A stretch of 41,015 nt of DNA from Marinomonas polaris DSM 16579 (GTDB taxonomy: Bacteria; Pseudomonadota; Gammaproteobacteria; Pseudomonadales; Marinomonadaceae), in contig NZ_FQVF01000021.1 in assembly GCF_900129155.1 (NCBI RefSeq), positions 1 to 41,015 on the forward strand, in the 5' to 3' direction. A program made the position numbers and the translations under genes. The notes beneath the pieces were generated by a model. The model did not search any database. It saw only the letters and a program-made list of their open reading frames with translations, and was not told the origin of the DNA. Shown here piece after piece: positions 24,473 to 33,672 of this stretch; positions within the stretch are counted from its first letter, which is position 1, and each line of letters starts with the position of its first letter.

Positions 24473-25447
24473 ATGTCAGCTCAAGATCTGTTATCTCAGG
24501 ACGAAATTGATGCCCTCTTACATGGTGCAGATGAAAAGCCTGTAGAAGAGGATAATCGGGATGCTAATGGTGTGGCATCCTATGACATTACGAGTCAAGA
24601 ACGTATTGTGCGTGGGCGTATGCCTACGCTGGAAATGATAAACGAACGTTTCGCGCGTTACACACGTATTAGTTTGTTTAACATGCTTCGTCGTACTGCA
24701 GATGTTTCATCTGGTGGTCTACAGGTAATGAAGTTTGGTGAATACGTTCATACGCTTTATGTGCCTACCAGTTTGAATTTGGTGAAATTCCGCCCACTAA
24801 GAAGCACTGCGTTGTTTATACTTGATGCCAAATTGGTGTTTAAGCTAGTAGACAATTTTTTTGGTGGTGATGGGCGACATGCTAAGATTGAGGGGCGAGA
24901 ATTTACCCCAACTGAAATTCGTATTGTGCAGTTGATGCTTGAACAAGTTTTCAAGGATTTAACAGAAGCTTGGGCGCCAGTATTAAAATTAGAGCTGGAA
25001 TATATTAGTTCTGAAGTAAACCCTGCAATGGCGAATATTGTGAGCCCTAGCGAGGTTGTTGTTGTTTCCACTTTTCATATCGAGTTGGATGGAGGTGGTG
25101 GTGAGCTGCATATTACTCTGCCTTACTCTATGATTGAGCCTGTGCGTGAATTGCTTGATGCGGGTGTTCAGAGTGACGTGGATGAAAAGGATGACCGCTG
25201 GGGCAAGTCCTTAGAACAAGACGTGAAAGAGATTGATGTTAGGCTATCTGTCAATGTTGCGAATCGAAAAATCTCACTTGGTGAGGTATTAAAGTTCAAA
25301 GCTGGAGATATCATTCCGATAGAGATGCCTGAGTTTGTAACAGTTCGAGCGAATGGTGTGCCAACCTTTAAAGGCAAATTGGGCGTCAGTAATGAACGCT
25401 ATTCAGTACAAATGCAAGAAAGTTTCAAAGCGAAGGTGACGAAATAA
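24473..25447 (+). CDS. fliM: Flagellar motor switch protein FliM
   Basis: FliM is the C-ring protein that receives phospho-CheY. The N-terminal CheY-binding peptide LLSQDEIDALLHG is at residues 6-18. The middle CheC-like domain (about 50-230) includes GGDGRHAKIEGREFTPTEIR; the C-terminal SpoA domain is at about 250-320. The 324-residue length is typical. It follows fliL by 4 bp. Confidence 0.97.
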   Translation: MSAQDLLSQDEIDALLHGADEKPVEEDNRDANGVASYDITSQERIVRGRMPTLEMINERFARYTRISLFNMLRRTADVSSGGLQVMKFGEYVHTLYVPTSLNLVKFRPLRSTALFILDAKLVFKLVDNFFGGDGRHAKIEGREFTPTEIRIVQLMLEQVFKDLTEAWAPVLKLELEYISSEVNPAMANIVSPSEVVVVSTFHIELDGGGGELHITLPYSMIEPVRELLDAGVQSDVDEKDDRWGKSLEQDVKEIDVRLSVNVANRKISLGEVLKFKAGDIIPIEMPEFVTVRANGVPTFKGKLGVSNERYSVQMQESFKAKVTK

Positions 25448-25448
25448 C

Positions 25449-25910
25449 ATGGCAGAAGAACAAAACCCAGATGCAGCAGGCATGGACGAAGATTTAGCCG
25501 ACGAATGGGCTGCAGCAATGTCTGAAGCGGGGGAGACAGAAGATGGTGAAGGGATTGAAGACGAATGGGCTGCGGCAATGTCTGAGCAAAAAGTCGAGCC
25601 TGTTAAGCTAGAAACGCTGACTAATCCTTCTGTACCTAGTGGTGGAGTTGGTTCTGATCTCGATTTGATTATGGATATTCCGGTAGTTCTTTCTATGGAA
25701 TTGGGGAATACGGAAATAGCAATTCGAAACTTAATGCAGTTGACACAAGGGTCTGTTGTTGAGCTTGATCGTTTTGCTGGAGAGCCTTTGGATGTACTTG
25801 TAAATGGTACATTGATTGCTCATGGTGAAGTGGTTGTAGTTAATGATAAGTATGGCATTCGTTTAACGGATGTTGTGAGCCCTAGTGAGCGTATTAGACG
25901 ACTGAAGTAG
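25449..25910 (+). CDS. fliN: Flagellar motor switch protein FliN, with duplicated N-terminal motif
   Basis: FliN forms the base of the C ring and docks FliH. The C-terminal SpoA domain (about 72-152) carries MDIPVVLSMELGNTEIAIRN and GEVVVVNDKYGIRLTDVV. The N terminus contains DEWAAAMSE twice, 20 residues apart, encoded by two 60-bp-spaced copies (from 25500 and from 25560). Many gammaproteobacterial FliN proteins have one such segment, so this copy appears to have duplicated. Length 153. Confidence 0.96.
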   Translation: MAEEQNPDAAGMDEDLADEWAAAMSEAGETEDGEGIEDEWAAAMSEQKVEPVKLETLTNPSVPSGGVGSDLDLIMDIPVVLSMELGNTEIAIRNLMQLTQGSVVELDRFAGEPLDVLVNGTLIAHGEVVVVNDKYGIRLTDVVSPSERIRRLK

Positions 25911-25916
25911 TGTAAA

Positions 25917-26339
25917 TTGATTTTTTCTTTATTTAATCGTTATGTCTTCACGGCCATGCTTTGCATGGCCGTTCCCTATTTGCATGCTGTAGGTGTGCAA
26001 GAAATGTCTGCTACTTCCTCTATTTGGAAGGTGGTTATTTCTTTAATCTTTGTTATTGCTTTTATACCTGCTTGTCTTTGGTTAATGAAACGCTTTCAAT
26101 TTGCTCAAATGAAGTTGGGGCAGTCAGATATTAAAATAGTGAATGTCCAGTCTTTGGGAGCAAAAGAGAAGCTGATGCTTGTTGAAGTGGAAGGGGAGCG
26201 TTTACTAATTGGTGTCACTGCGCATTCTATTAGTCATCTGCGAAGTTTTCCGTCTAAGGCTGAATCGTTTGCTTCTATGATGGAGGAAGTTGATAGGGAA
26301 AACTCTACTGACAATAAGAGCAATGGGGATATCTTGTGA
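25917..26339 (+). CDS. fliO: Flagellar export protein FliO
   Basis: FliO is a bitopic inner-membrane protein that helps assemble the FliP ring. The frame has a TTG at 25917 (140 residues), with no good ribosome binding site, and an ATG at 25956 (127 residues) that lies inside a strong hairpin. A probable signal-peptide-like helix ([13 protein letters not shown]) precedes a membrane helix near residues 37-57 ([18 protein letters not shown]) and a cytoplasmic domain with [24 protein letters not shown] family pattern (seen as [20 protein letters not shown]). The end overlaps fliP by four bases. Confidence 0.85.
   Translation: MIFSLFNRYVFTAMLCMAVPYLHAVGVQEMSATSSIWKVVISLIFVIAFIPACLWLMKRFQFAQMKLGQSDIKIVNVQSLGAKEKLMLVEVEGERLLIGVTAHSISHLRSFPSKAESFASMMEEVDRENSTDNKSNGDIL
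25950..25972 (+). repeat. Perfect 10-bp hairpin over the possible fliO start
   Basis: ACGGCCATGC (25950-25959) and GCATGGCCGT (25963-25972) are exact complements around a TTT loop. The ATG at 25956, one of the candidate fliO starts, is in the left arm. It could restrain fliO translation or pause transcription after fliN; no T-run follows. Confidence 0.6.
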
Positions 26340-27073
26340 TTCGTTTTGTTCTGCTTTTGTCGTTAGTGTTTCCTGCTTTCTCATGGGCTGAAGTGGGGTT
26401 GCCTGCGGTAAAAGTCGTAACGAATGCCGATGGTAGTCAAGACTACACTGTTTCGTTGCAAATTCTTTTTATCATGACCGCATTGACGCTTTTACCGGCG
26501 GCTTTGATGATGATGACAGCATTCACTCGAATTATTGTTGTGTTGGCTATTTTGCGTCAAGCCATCGGTTTGCAGCAAACGCCCTCTAACCAGATTATGA
26601 TTGGGATGGCGTTATTTTTAACCTTGTTCATCATGACGCCGACGCTGGATAGGGTGAATGAAGTGGCTTTGCAGCCATATTTAAAAGAAGAAATGACGTC
26701 GATTCAGGCTGTTGAAGCTGCATCTGTTCCTGTGCGAGATTTTATGTTGGCGCAAACAAGAGAGGACGATATTGCTCTTTTTGTTAAATTGGCAGGCAAG
26801 GAAGGTACTATTCAGTCAATGGACACGCTCCCATTTACCATACTGATGCCAGCATTTGTGACAAGTGAGCTTAAAACCGCCTTTCAGATCGGTTTTATGA
26901 TTTTTATTCCATTTTTGATTGTTGATATGGTGGTGGCGAGTGTTTTGATGGCAATGGGTATGATGATGTTGTCACCTATCATTATATCGTTACCTTTTAA
27001 AATCATGCTTTTTGTCATGGTTGATGGTTGGTCTATGATTATGGGTACTTTGGCGGCGAGTTTCGGGATTTAA
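26336..27073 (+). CDS. fliP: Flagellar export gate protein FliP
   Basis: FliP is a core subunit of the export gate (FliPQR), made with a cleavable signal peptide ([18 protein letters not shown]). It has 245 residues with the FliP signatures [19 protein letters not shown] and [13 protein letters not shown]. The GTG start overlaps the fliO stop (GTGA), so translation is coupled. Confidence 0.97.
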   Translation: MIRFVLLLSLVFPAFSWAEVGLPAVKVVTNADGSQDYTVSLQILFIMTALTLLPAALMMMTAFTRIIVVLAILRQAIGLQQTPSNQIMIGMALFLTLFIMTPTLDRVNEVALQPYLKEEMTSIQAVEAASVPVRDFMLAQTREDDIALFVKLAGKEGTIQSMDTLPFTILMPAFVTSELKTAFQIGFMIFIPFLIVDMVVASVLMAMGMMMLSPIIISLPFKIMLFVMVDGWSMIMGTLAASFGI

Positions 27074-27075
27074 TT

Positions 27076-27345
27076 ATGAATCCTCAAGTGGTGTTAGATT
27101 TATATGGACAAGGCTTTTACTTAATTGTTTTGATCGTTGGCGTTGTGATGGTGCCCAGTCTTATCGTCGGTTTGATTGTAAGTGTGTTTCAAGCTGCAAC
27201 ACAGATTAACGAGCAAACCTTGTCTTTTTTGCCGAGGTTGATTGTTACTATTTTAGTCATCATGCAATTGGGACCGTGGATCTTGATGAAGTTAATGGAT
27301 TTCACGACTAATTTATTTATTAATATTCCTATGATAATAGGCTGA
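27076..27345 (+). CDS. fliQ: Flagellar export gate protein FliQ
   Basis: FliQ is an 89-residue protein with two membrane helices that wraps the FliP/FliR core. I start it at ATG 27076 (MNPQVVLDLYGQGFYLIVLI), directly after the fliP stop; an upstream in-frame ATG inside fliP would give an atypical extension. The family motif VSVFQAATQINEQTLSFLPR is clear. The stop overlaps the fliR start. Confidence 0.97.
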   Translation: MNPQVVLDLYGQGFYLIVLIVGVVMVPSLIVGLIVSVFQAATQINEQTLSFLPRLIVTILVIMQLGPWILMKLMDFTTNLFINIPMIIG

Positions 27346-28127
27346 TGTTAGAGCTTCATCCAGATCAACTGATGAGCTTGACGATCAGTTTTCTTTTGCC
27401 TTTTTTTCGCATAGGCGCTTTTTTTATGGCGCTGCCTTTATTTGGTAGTCGTCTAGTTAGTCCGCGAGTGCGTATTGCGTTTTCCTTTCTTGTTGCCATT
27501 ATTATCACTCCTGTTATTGATGTCCCTAATTATGATCCTATTTCTCCTGCTTATATTGTGTTGATTGCAGAGCAATTAGTGATTGGTTTTGTGTTGGGTT
27601 TTGTTGTCACTATTTTGTTTCAGTTGTTTTCACTGGCTGGACAGTTGGCGGCAATGAAGGCTGGCTTGGGTTTTGCTATGTCTAATGATCCTGCTAATGG
27701 TATTTCGGTTGCGACGCTTGGTCAGTATTATTTATCGATGGTGGCGTTGGCCTTCCTTGGGACGAATGGCCATTTGGTTATGATAGAGTATTTGGCTGAA
27801 AGTTTTAATTATTGGCCTATTGGCAGTGGTTTTGACAGTCAGCGTTATTGGCAGCTAGTGTTGCTGGGTGGGTGGATGTTTGAAAAAGCATTACTCATCG
27901 TGTTGCCTTTAGCTGTTGCTGTATTAGTAATTAACTTGTCTTTTGGTGTGGTTGCTAAGGCATCGCCACAATTGAACGTTTTTGCGTTGGGTTTTCCAAT
28001 CATAATGCTATTTTCTTTGTTCTTTTTCTGGATTATGTTGGATGATTTCTTAAACATCTATTTGTTGTTTTTCGCAGAAATGATTGATTGGATGAAGGAT
28101 ACGTGGGGGATTCGTTTAAATGGCTGA
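27345..28127 (+). CDS. fliR: Flagellar export gate protein FliR
   Basis: FliR completes the FliPQR gate; 260 residues with about six membrane helices. Recognisable parts are FFRIGAFFMALPLFGSRLV at the start and GFAMSNDPANG in the middle. It overlaps fliQ by one base and flhB by eight bases, so fliP to flhB form one coupled block. Confidence 0.95.
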   Translation: MLELHPDQLMSLTISFLLPFFRIGAFFMALPLFGSRLVSPRVRIAFSFLVAIIITPVIDVPNYDPISPAYIVLIAEQLVIGFVLGFVVTILFQLFSLAGQLAAMKAGLGFAMSNDPANGISVATLGQYYLSMVALAFLGTNGHLVMIEYLAESFNYWPIGSGFDSQRYWQLVLLGGWMFEKALLIVLPLAVAVLVINLSFGVVAKASPQLNVFALGFPIIMLFSLFFFWIMLDDFLNIYLLFFAEMIDWMKDTWGIRLNG

Positions 28128-29256
28128 GAATGAAGACGGTAGCGAAAAGACGGAGAGTGCCAGTAGTAAGAAGCTTCAGGATGCTCGAAATAAAGGTAAT
28201 CTCCCTCGTTCTAAAGATTTAAGTTCTGCCCTTTTGCTAATAGTGGCTGCGGCAACTATTTACGGAACGGGGACTCTACTAGTTCGTGATCTCGCTGTGT
28301 TATTTGATTTTAATTTTTTGGTCGAGCGGGCGGATGTTTTTGATTTAAGTCGTATGGTTTTTCATCTATACGAGTCTGTTGTGGCTATGATGGACTCTAT
28401 GGTTCTGCTGATGGCTGTTTTAGCTGTTGCTGGTATTGTTGGCAGTATTGCTTTGGGAGGGTTGAATTTTTCTTGGGAGCCTTTGACTCCAAAGCTTAGT
28501 AAAATGAGCCCAATAGCAGGTTTGAAGCGAATGTTTTCGGTGCAATCTTTGGTGGAGCTTTTTAAGTCTATTGCCAAAGTGACGTTGGTCGGTTTTGTTG
28601 CCGTGGTAGTATTAAATTACTTTTTACCAGAAATGCTCGGGTTAACCTTTCAATCGATGCAGCTGGCTATTACTCATGGTATTGATATCGTTATTTGGTC
28701 TTTTGTTTTTGTTACGCTTGCTTTAGCGCTGATCGCTGCGATTGATGTGCCTTTTCAAGTTTGGTCACATAAAGAAAAACTAAAAATGACCAAGCAGGAA
28801 GTAAAAGATGAATACAAGCAGCAAGAGGGTGATCCTTTGGTGCGAGGTCGAATTCGTCAGATGCAGCGTCAAGCGGCAATGAATCGAATGATGTCTGATG
28901 TCCCAAGTGCCGATGTTATTATTACTAACCCCACGCATTTCTCTGTGGCCCTGAAGTATGATCAAACGGGTGGTGCTGCTCCAGTGCTGCTCGCAAAAGG
29001 TGGCGATTTTATTGCATTGAAAATTCGTGAAGTCGGCAATCACTATGATATCCCTGTGATACAATCGCCCGCATTAGCAAGGGCGATATATCATCACACT
29101 AAGATTGGTGATGAGATACCTCAAGGTTTATTTAAAGTGGTTGCTCAGTTATTGGCTTATGTATATCAGCTGCGTAACGCTCGTATGGGAGCGCCGCGCC
29201 CAGAAACGATGCCAAACTTAGATGTGCCTGATGAATTTCAGTGGGACGGTAGTTAA
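28120..29256 (+). CDS. flhB: Flagellar export switch protein FlhB
   Basis: FlhB controls substrate switching from hook to filament through self-cleavage. The 378-residue protein has an N-terminal cytoplasmic start typical of the family (GSEKTESASSKKLQDARNKG), four membrane helices to about 220, and the autocleavage motif NPTH near residue 270 (DVIITNPTHFSVALKYD), with cleavage between Asn and Pro. The start lies within the end of fliR. A 37-bp gap separates it from flhA. Confidence 0.97.
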   Translation: MAENEDGSEKTESASSKKLQDARNKGNLPRSKDLSSALLLIVAAATIYGTGTLLVRDLAVLFDFNFLVERADVFDLSRMVFHLYESVVAMMDSMVLLMAVLAVAGIVGSIALGGLNFSWEPLTPKLSKMSPIAGLKRMFSVQSLVELFKSIAKVTLVGFVAVVVLNYFLPEMLGLTFQSMQLAITHGIDIVIWSFVFVTLALALIAAIDVPFQVWSHKEKLKMTKQEVKDEYKQQEGDPLVRGRIRQMQRQAAMNRMMSDVPSADVIITNPTHFSVALKYDQTGGAAPVLLAKGGDFIALKIREVGNHYDIPVIQSPALARAIYHHTKIGDEIPQGLFKVVAQLLAYVYQLRNARMGAPRPETMPNLDVPDEFQWDGS

Positions 29257-29293
29257 TCATGTTTTGTAGTAATTCTTCCAATAAGGATGTCGT

Positions 29294-31411
29294 GTGAATT
29301 TTGACCGCGGTCGGCTTACTGGGCAGGTTCAGAGTATTTTTAGTGGGAATTTAGGTATTCCTATCTTGTTGTTGTCGCTTTTAGCGATGATGATCTTACC
29401 CATCCCCGCTTTTTTATTAGACGTTCTTTTTACCTTTAATATTGCTTTGGCCATTGTTGTTTTACTGGTTGCTATTTATTCAATGCGGCCTTTAGATTTT
29501 GCTGTGTTCCCCACTGTTTTGTTGGTGTCTACGTTAATGAGGTTGGCTCTTAACGTGGCGTCTACTCGTGTGGTTTTGTTGAATGGTCATGAAGGTGGTG
29601 ATGCTGCTGGTAAGGTGATTCAGGCCTTCGGCGAGGTAGTTATCGGTGGTAACTACGTTGTTGGTTTTGTTGTGTTTGCTATTTTGATGATCATCAACTT
29701 TGCCGTAGTGACAAAGGGTGCTGGTCGTATCTCCGAAGTAAGTGCGCGCTTTACCTTGGATGCTATGCCGGGTAAGCAGATGGCCATTGATGCTGATTTG
29801 AATGCAGGCATGATCGATGCTGATCAGGCTAAGCAGCGTCGTATAGAAATTGCATCCGAAGCTGAGTTTTATGGTTCTATGGATGGTGCCTCAAAATTCG
29901 TAAAAGGGGATGCTGTTGCAGGTTTGCTTATTCTCGGTATCAATATAATTGGTGGTTTATCCATTGGTATGGCGCAGCATGATCTTTCGTTCTCGGAAGC
30001 CATTGAGCGTTATTCGTTATTGACTATTGGTGACGGTTTGGTTGCTCAGCTCCCATCTTTAATGCTGTCGACTGCTGCAGCAATAATGGTGACCCGTGTT
30101 AATGAAACGGGCGATATGGGTTCCCAGATTGTTCGTCAGATGTTTGGGTCATCAAAGGCTTTATATGTTGCTGCTGGTGTGATGACTATTATGGGGATTG
30201 TCCCAGGTATGCCGCATTTTTCTTTCTTATCGTTGGCGGCTTGTTTGGGTGGTCTTGCTTATTTTCTTGAGTACAGAAAGAAACAGAAGCCTAAACCAGG
30301 TCCAAAAAGTACCGGTAAGACTTCCTCTGATAATCCTGCGCCAGCAGAAGTGAAAGATCTTAGTTGGGATGATGTTGCGCCGGTTGATATGCTTGGTTTA
30401 GAGGTGGGTTATCGTTTGATACCTTTGGTGGATAAGACTCAGGGGGGGGAGTTGTTAGCTAGAATCAAAGGTGTGCGTCGAAAGCTGTCGCAGGATTTGG
30501 GTTTTTTAGTACCAAGTGTACATATTCGAGATAACTTAGATTTGATGCCGAATGCCTATCGGGTAACTCTTATGGGAGTGAGTTTGGCAGAGGCGGAAGT
30601 TCATCCAGATAAAGATTTGGCAATCGATCCTGGGCAGGTATTTGGCTCGATTGATGGTATCGCGGGTAAAGATCCATCGTTTGGTTTGGATGCGGTCTGG
30701 ATTGATCCTAAGAAAAGGGATCAGGCGCAAACTTATGGCTATACTGTTGTCGATGTAAGTACTGTGGTTGCGACTCATATTAACCAGATTATGCATAAGC
30801 ATGCCTATGAATTGATTGGTCATGATGAGGTTCAACAGTTGCTGAGTTTGTTGAAGCAATATAATCCTAAATTGGCTGAAGAGTTGGTGCCAAATACTAT
30901 ACCGTTGAGTGTTCTTCTGAAGGTGTTGCAGAACTTATTGATAGAAGGTGTTCCTTTAAGAGATATGCGAACTATTGCGGAGTCGATTATGGGAGTGCAG
31001 CCGAAAACTCAAGATCCAATGATATTGACTGCGGCGGTGCGGACGTCATTATCTCGCTTGATTATTCAGACATTGGCGGATGGCGTTGAAGAGATTCCTG
31101 TGTTAACGCTAGAACCTAAATTGGAAAAAATGCTTATGCAGACTGTTCAGCAAAGTCAGCAGTCTGGTATTAAAAATGAAGAAGCACTGATTTTAGAGCC
31201 GCAAATGGCCGAACAGTTGCAGGCTTCGTTGCGGCAGTCGGCAGAGCAGCAAGAAGCAATGGGAAATACTCCTATCTTAATTGTGTCAGCGCCTATACGT
31301 CCTATGTTGGCGCGTTTTATGCGTTATGGTATGGTGAATATGTCAGTGCTTTCATATCAAGAAGTGCCAGATCATAAACGCATTACTGTGGTGGGTGTTA
31401 TAGGTCAATAA
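29294..31411 (+). CDS. flhA: Flagellar export protein FlhA
   Basis: FlhA is the proton-driven export gate and substrate-docking ring; 705 residues. The N-terminal half has about eight membrane helices with the FHIPEP-type signature RVSARFTLDAMPGKQMAID-like stretch (ISEVSARFTLDAMPGKQMA), and the C-terminal cytoplasmic domain starts near residue 350 (DMLGLEVGYRLIPLVD). It begins with GTG 29294. About 100 bp separate it from flhF. Confidence 0.97.
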   Translation: MNFDRGRLTGQVQSIFSGNLGIPILLLSLLAMMILPIPAFLLDVLFTFNIALAIVVLLVAIYSMRPLDFAVFPTVLLVSTLMRLALNVASTRVVLLNGHEGGDAAGKVIQAFGEVVIGGNYVVGFVVFAILMIINFAVVTKGAGRISEVSARFTLDAMPGKQMAIDADLNAGMIDADQAKQRRIEIASEAEFYGSMDGASKFVKGDAVAGLLILGINIIGGLSIGMAQHDLSFSEAIERYSLLTIGDGLVAQLPSLMLSTAAAIMVTRVNETGDMGSQIVRQMFGSSKALYVAAGVMTIMGIVPGMPHFSFLSLAACLGGLAYFLEYRKKQKPKPGPKSTGKTSSDNPAPAEVKDLSWDDVAPVDMLGLEVGYRLIPLVDKTQGGELLARIKGVRRKLSQDLGFLVPSVHIRDNLDLMPNAYRVTLMGVSLAEAEVHPDKDLAIDPGQVFGSIDGIAGKDPSFGLDAVWIDPKKRDQAQTYGYTVVDVSTVVATHINQIMHKHAYELIGHDEVQQLLSLLKQYNPKLAEELVPNTIPLSVLLKVLQNLLIEGVPLRDMRTIAESIMGVQPKTQDPMILTAAVRTSLSRLIIQTLADGVEEIPVLTLEPKLEKMLMQTVQQSQQSGIKNEEALILEPQMAEQLQASLRQSAEQQEAMGNTPILIVSAPIRPMLARFMRYGMVNMSVLSYQEVPDHKRITVVGVIGQ

Positions 31412-31512
31412 GATCTACCTATTAACGTGATGGATTGTATCTATATTTATTGTAATCTTTCGGGTAAGCTATGGATTTGTAAGAAAAATAAACTGGAAGG
31501 ATTAAGTTATTC

Positions 31513-32796
31513 ATGCAAATTAGGCGGTTTAGAGCACCTGACATGCGGCAAGCGATACGGAAGGTTCGTGATGCTGTAGGCCCTGATGCGGTCATTTTGT
31601 CAAATCAACGTCTGCCTACTGGTGAGATAGAAATAGTTGCTGCTCTAGATTATGATGGATCCTTGCCTTCTAGTATGACTTCTAAACGGTCATCTGCGCC
31701 TCGTTCTGAACAATATGCTGACCCAAGTGCTGACTATTTAGAGCGCATAGAAAGAGCGAAGCAGCAGACGCCGCCTCAGGTTTCCTCACCTTCATATTCT
31801 GAAAAACGTCCTACAGCACAGTTTGAAATGCCACCCTTGTCAAGCGACAAAGAAGATCCTGCAGTTGAGGAAGCTTTGTCTATTCGCAATAGTGAGAGTG
31901 CTAAGCAATTACGAGACATGGAACTTGAGTTGAAAAATGTTCGAGCTATGCTCGAGCAGCGTCAGCAAAATGAAAGCCGATCCGAAGCAAAAGAAAATGC
32001 AGTTGAGCTACGTGCCCGCGAAAAATTAAAAGGTCTAGGCTTATCAGATTTTGTTGTTTCTAGGTTGATTGACGATATTGATTTAAAAGGCCGTGAAGAT
32101 GACTGGAACCGGTTGTTGGCTCATTTGGCGGATTATATTCCTATTCGCTCTAGCTCTTCAGAACTTAGAGGCTGCATAGCATTCATGGGGCCTACCGGAG
32201 TAGGGAAGACAACAACGATTGGTAAGATTGCTGCTCAGCATGTTTTAAAACATGGTTCTGAGGGTGTTGTTTTAATTACTACTGATACCTATCGTATTGC
32301 AGCGCATGAGCAATTACGAACTTTTGGTCGTATTCTAAATGTGCCAGTTGAAGTGGTTAATGAATATTCAGATCTAAATGAAGTATTAGCAAAATACGCT
32401 AATTATTCTTTAGTGCTTGTTGATACTGCAGGCATGAACCCAAGAGATTCAAATCTTGAGCGACAGCTTTTAATGATGAAGCGTGCGCGAGCAAGTCTTA
32501 AAAAATTACTAGTATTACCATGTACAAGCCAAAGACAAGTATTAAAAACAGTTGTAGATGTTTATTCTCAAGTTCAATTAGATGGCTGTGTTTTAAGTAA
32601 ACTTGATGAATCTGCTTCACTTGGTGAGGCTATTAGTGTAGTTATTGAGGAAGGTCTTCCTGTTGTATATATAGCAGATGGACAAAGAATTCCTGATGAT
32701 ATCGAGCCAGCTAGGGCGCATAACTTGATTAGTAGGGCTGTATATACTGCAGAACATTACAGTCAGCTTTATGGGTCACTAAAGTATGGTAGTTAG
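31513..32796 (+). CDS. flhF: SRP-type GTPase FlhF, polar flagellum placement
   Basis: FlhF marks the cell pole for flagellar assembly. The 427-residue protein has the B domain start MQIRRFRAPDMRQAIRKV, a linker, and an NG GTPase domain from about residue 165 with G1 GPTGVGKTTTIGKIAAQ, G2/G3 TTDTYRIAAHEQLRTFG and VDTAGMNPRD, and G4 SKLDE. GGAAGGA precedes the ATG. In most polar flagellates its partner FlhG/FleN follows at once; here fliA comes next after 96 bp. Confidence 0.96.
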   Translation: MQIRRFRAPDMRQAIRKVRDAVGPDAVILSNQRLPTGEIEIVAALDYDGSLPSSMTSKRSSAPRSEQYADPSADYLERIERAKQQTPPQVSSPSYSEKRPTAQFEMPPLSSDKEDPAVEEALSIRNSESAKQLRDMELELKNVRAMLEQRQQNESRSEAKENAVELRAREKLKGLGLSDFVVSRLIDDIDLKGREDDWNRLLAHLADYIPIRSSSSELRGCIAFMGPTGVGKTTTIGKIAAQHVLKHGSEGVVLITTDTYRIAAHEQLRTFGRILNVPVEVVNEYSDLNEVLAKYANYSLVLVDTAGMNPRDSNLERQLLMMKRARASLKKLLVLPCTSQRQVLKTVVDVYSQVQLDGCVLSKLDESASLGEAISVVIEEGLPVVYIADGQRIPDDIEPARAHNLISRAVYTAEHYSQLYGSLKYGS

Positions 32797-32842
32797 TAAA
32801 ATTTTGTTATTACTGAAAGCGTTGCGCCAAACTATGTAGTAC

Positions 32843-32863
32843 AGTTAGTTAGCGCAACTAACT
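32843..32863. repeat. Inverted repeat between flhF and fliA
   Basis: AGTTAGTT (32843-32850) and AACTAACT (32856-32863) are exact complements around AGCGC. A further pair GTTGCGC (32821-32827) / GCGCAAC (32852-32858) competes for the same bases. It lies 30 bp before fliA, where fleN would otherwise be. It may be a regulatory dyad or an alternative RNA fold; no T-run follows. Confidence 0.4.
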
Positions 32864-32892
32864 TAAATGGTAAAGGTTGCTTAGACTATTTT

Positions 32893-33630
32893 ATGCAGAC
32901 CAAAAATGGATATAACACTTACTCTAAAAAAGCGACGCTTTCGATTGATGCGATTGTTGAGCAGTATGGGTATTTGGTAAAGAAAATTGCTTATCATCTA
33001 TTAGCGCGTTTGCCTGATAGCGTGGATGTCGATGATTTAATTCAAGCTGGCATGATGGGGTTGATTGAGGCGTATAAACGGTTTGAGTCGACTAAAGGTG
33101 CTAGCTTTGAAACTTACGCAGGTATTCGAATTCGCGGCTCTATCATGGATGAAGTGCGAAAAACTGATTGGGCACCTCGTTCTGTTCGACGTAATGGAAG
33201 AGCTGTTGCTAATGCGATTAAAGAATTAGAGGCCAAGTTAGGTCGAGAGGTGTCTGATATGGAAGTGGCATCTCATATGAATATAAGTATGGATGAATAT
33301 CATGAAATGATTCATTCATCTATGTCGACCCAGTTGTTTAGCTATGAAGAAATGCTAGACTCTGATACAAATAATTTAGACAGTATTGAATCTGAGGTAG
33401 AAAATGCACCTTATTCGCTAGTAGAAGAGGGTGGTTTTCAAAATCAATTAGCAAAAGAAATTGATGATTTACCTGAAAGAGAAAAGTTGGTTTTGTCTCT
33501 TTATTATAATGAAGAACTCAACTTGAAAGAAATTGGTGCTGTATTAGGCGTCAGTGAATCAAGAGTCAGTCAAATACATAGTCAAGCGGCTATGCGATTA
33601 CGAGCTCGATTAAGCGATTGGCGAGATTAA
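32893..33630 (+). CDS. fliA: Flagellar sigma factor FliA (sigma-28)
   Basis: FliA directs RNA polymerase to late flagellar and chemotaxis promoters. The 245-residue protein has region 2 with DVDDLIQAGMMGLIEAYKRF and GIRIRGSIMDEVRK, region 3 (GREVSDMEVASHMNISMDEY) and region 4 HTH (LKEIGAVLGVSESRVSQIHS). The ribosome binding site is weak. Because fleN is missing upstream, fliA directly follows flhF. Confidence 0.97.
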   Translation: MQTKNGYNTYSKKATLSIDAIVEQYGYLVKKIAYHLLARLPDSVDVDDLIQAGMMGLIEAYKRFESTKGASFETYAGIRIRGSIMDEVRKTDWAPRSVRRNGRAVANAIKELEAKLGREVSDMEVASHMNISMDEYHEMIHSSMSTQLFSYEEMLDSDTNNLDSIESEVENAPYSLVEEGGFQNQLAKEIDDLPEREKLVLSLYYNEELNLKEIGAVLGVSESRVSQIHSQAAMRLRARLSDWRD

Positions 33631-33672
33631 TTATGAGTTGTGGAATATTACCTTTGGGGTGTGGAGGTTGCA

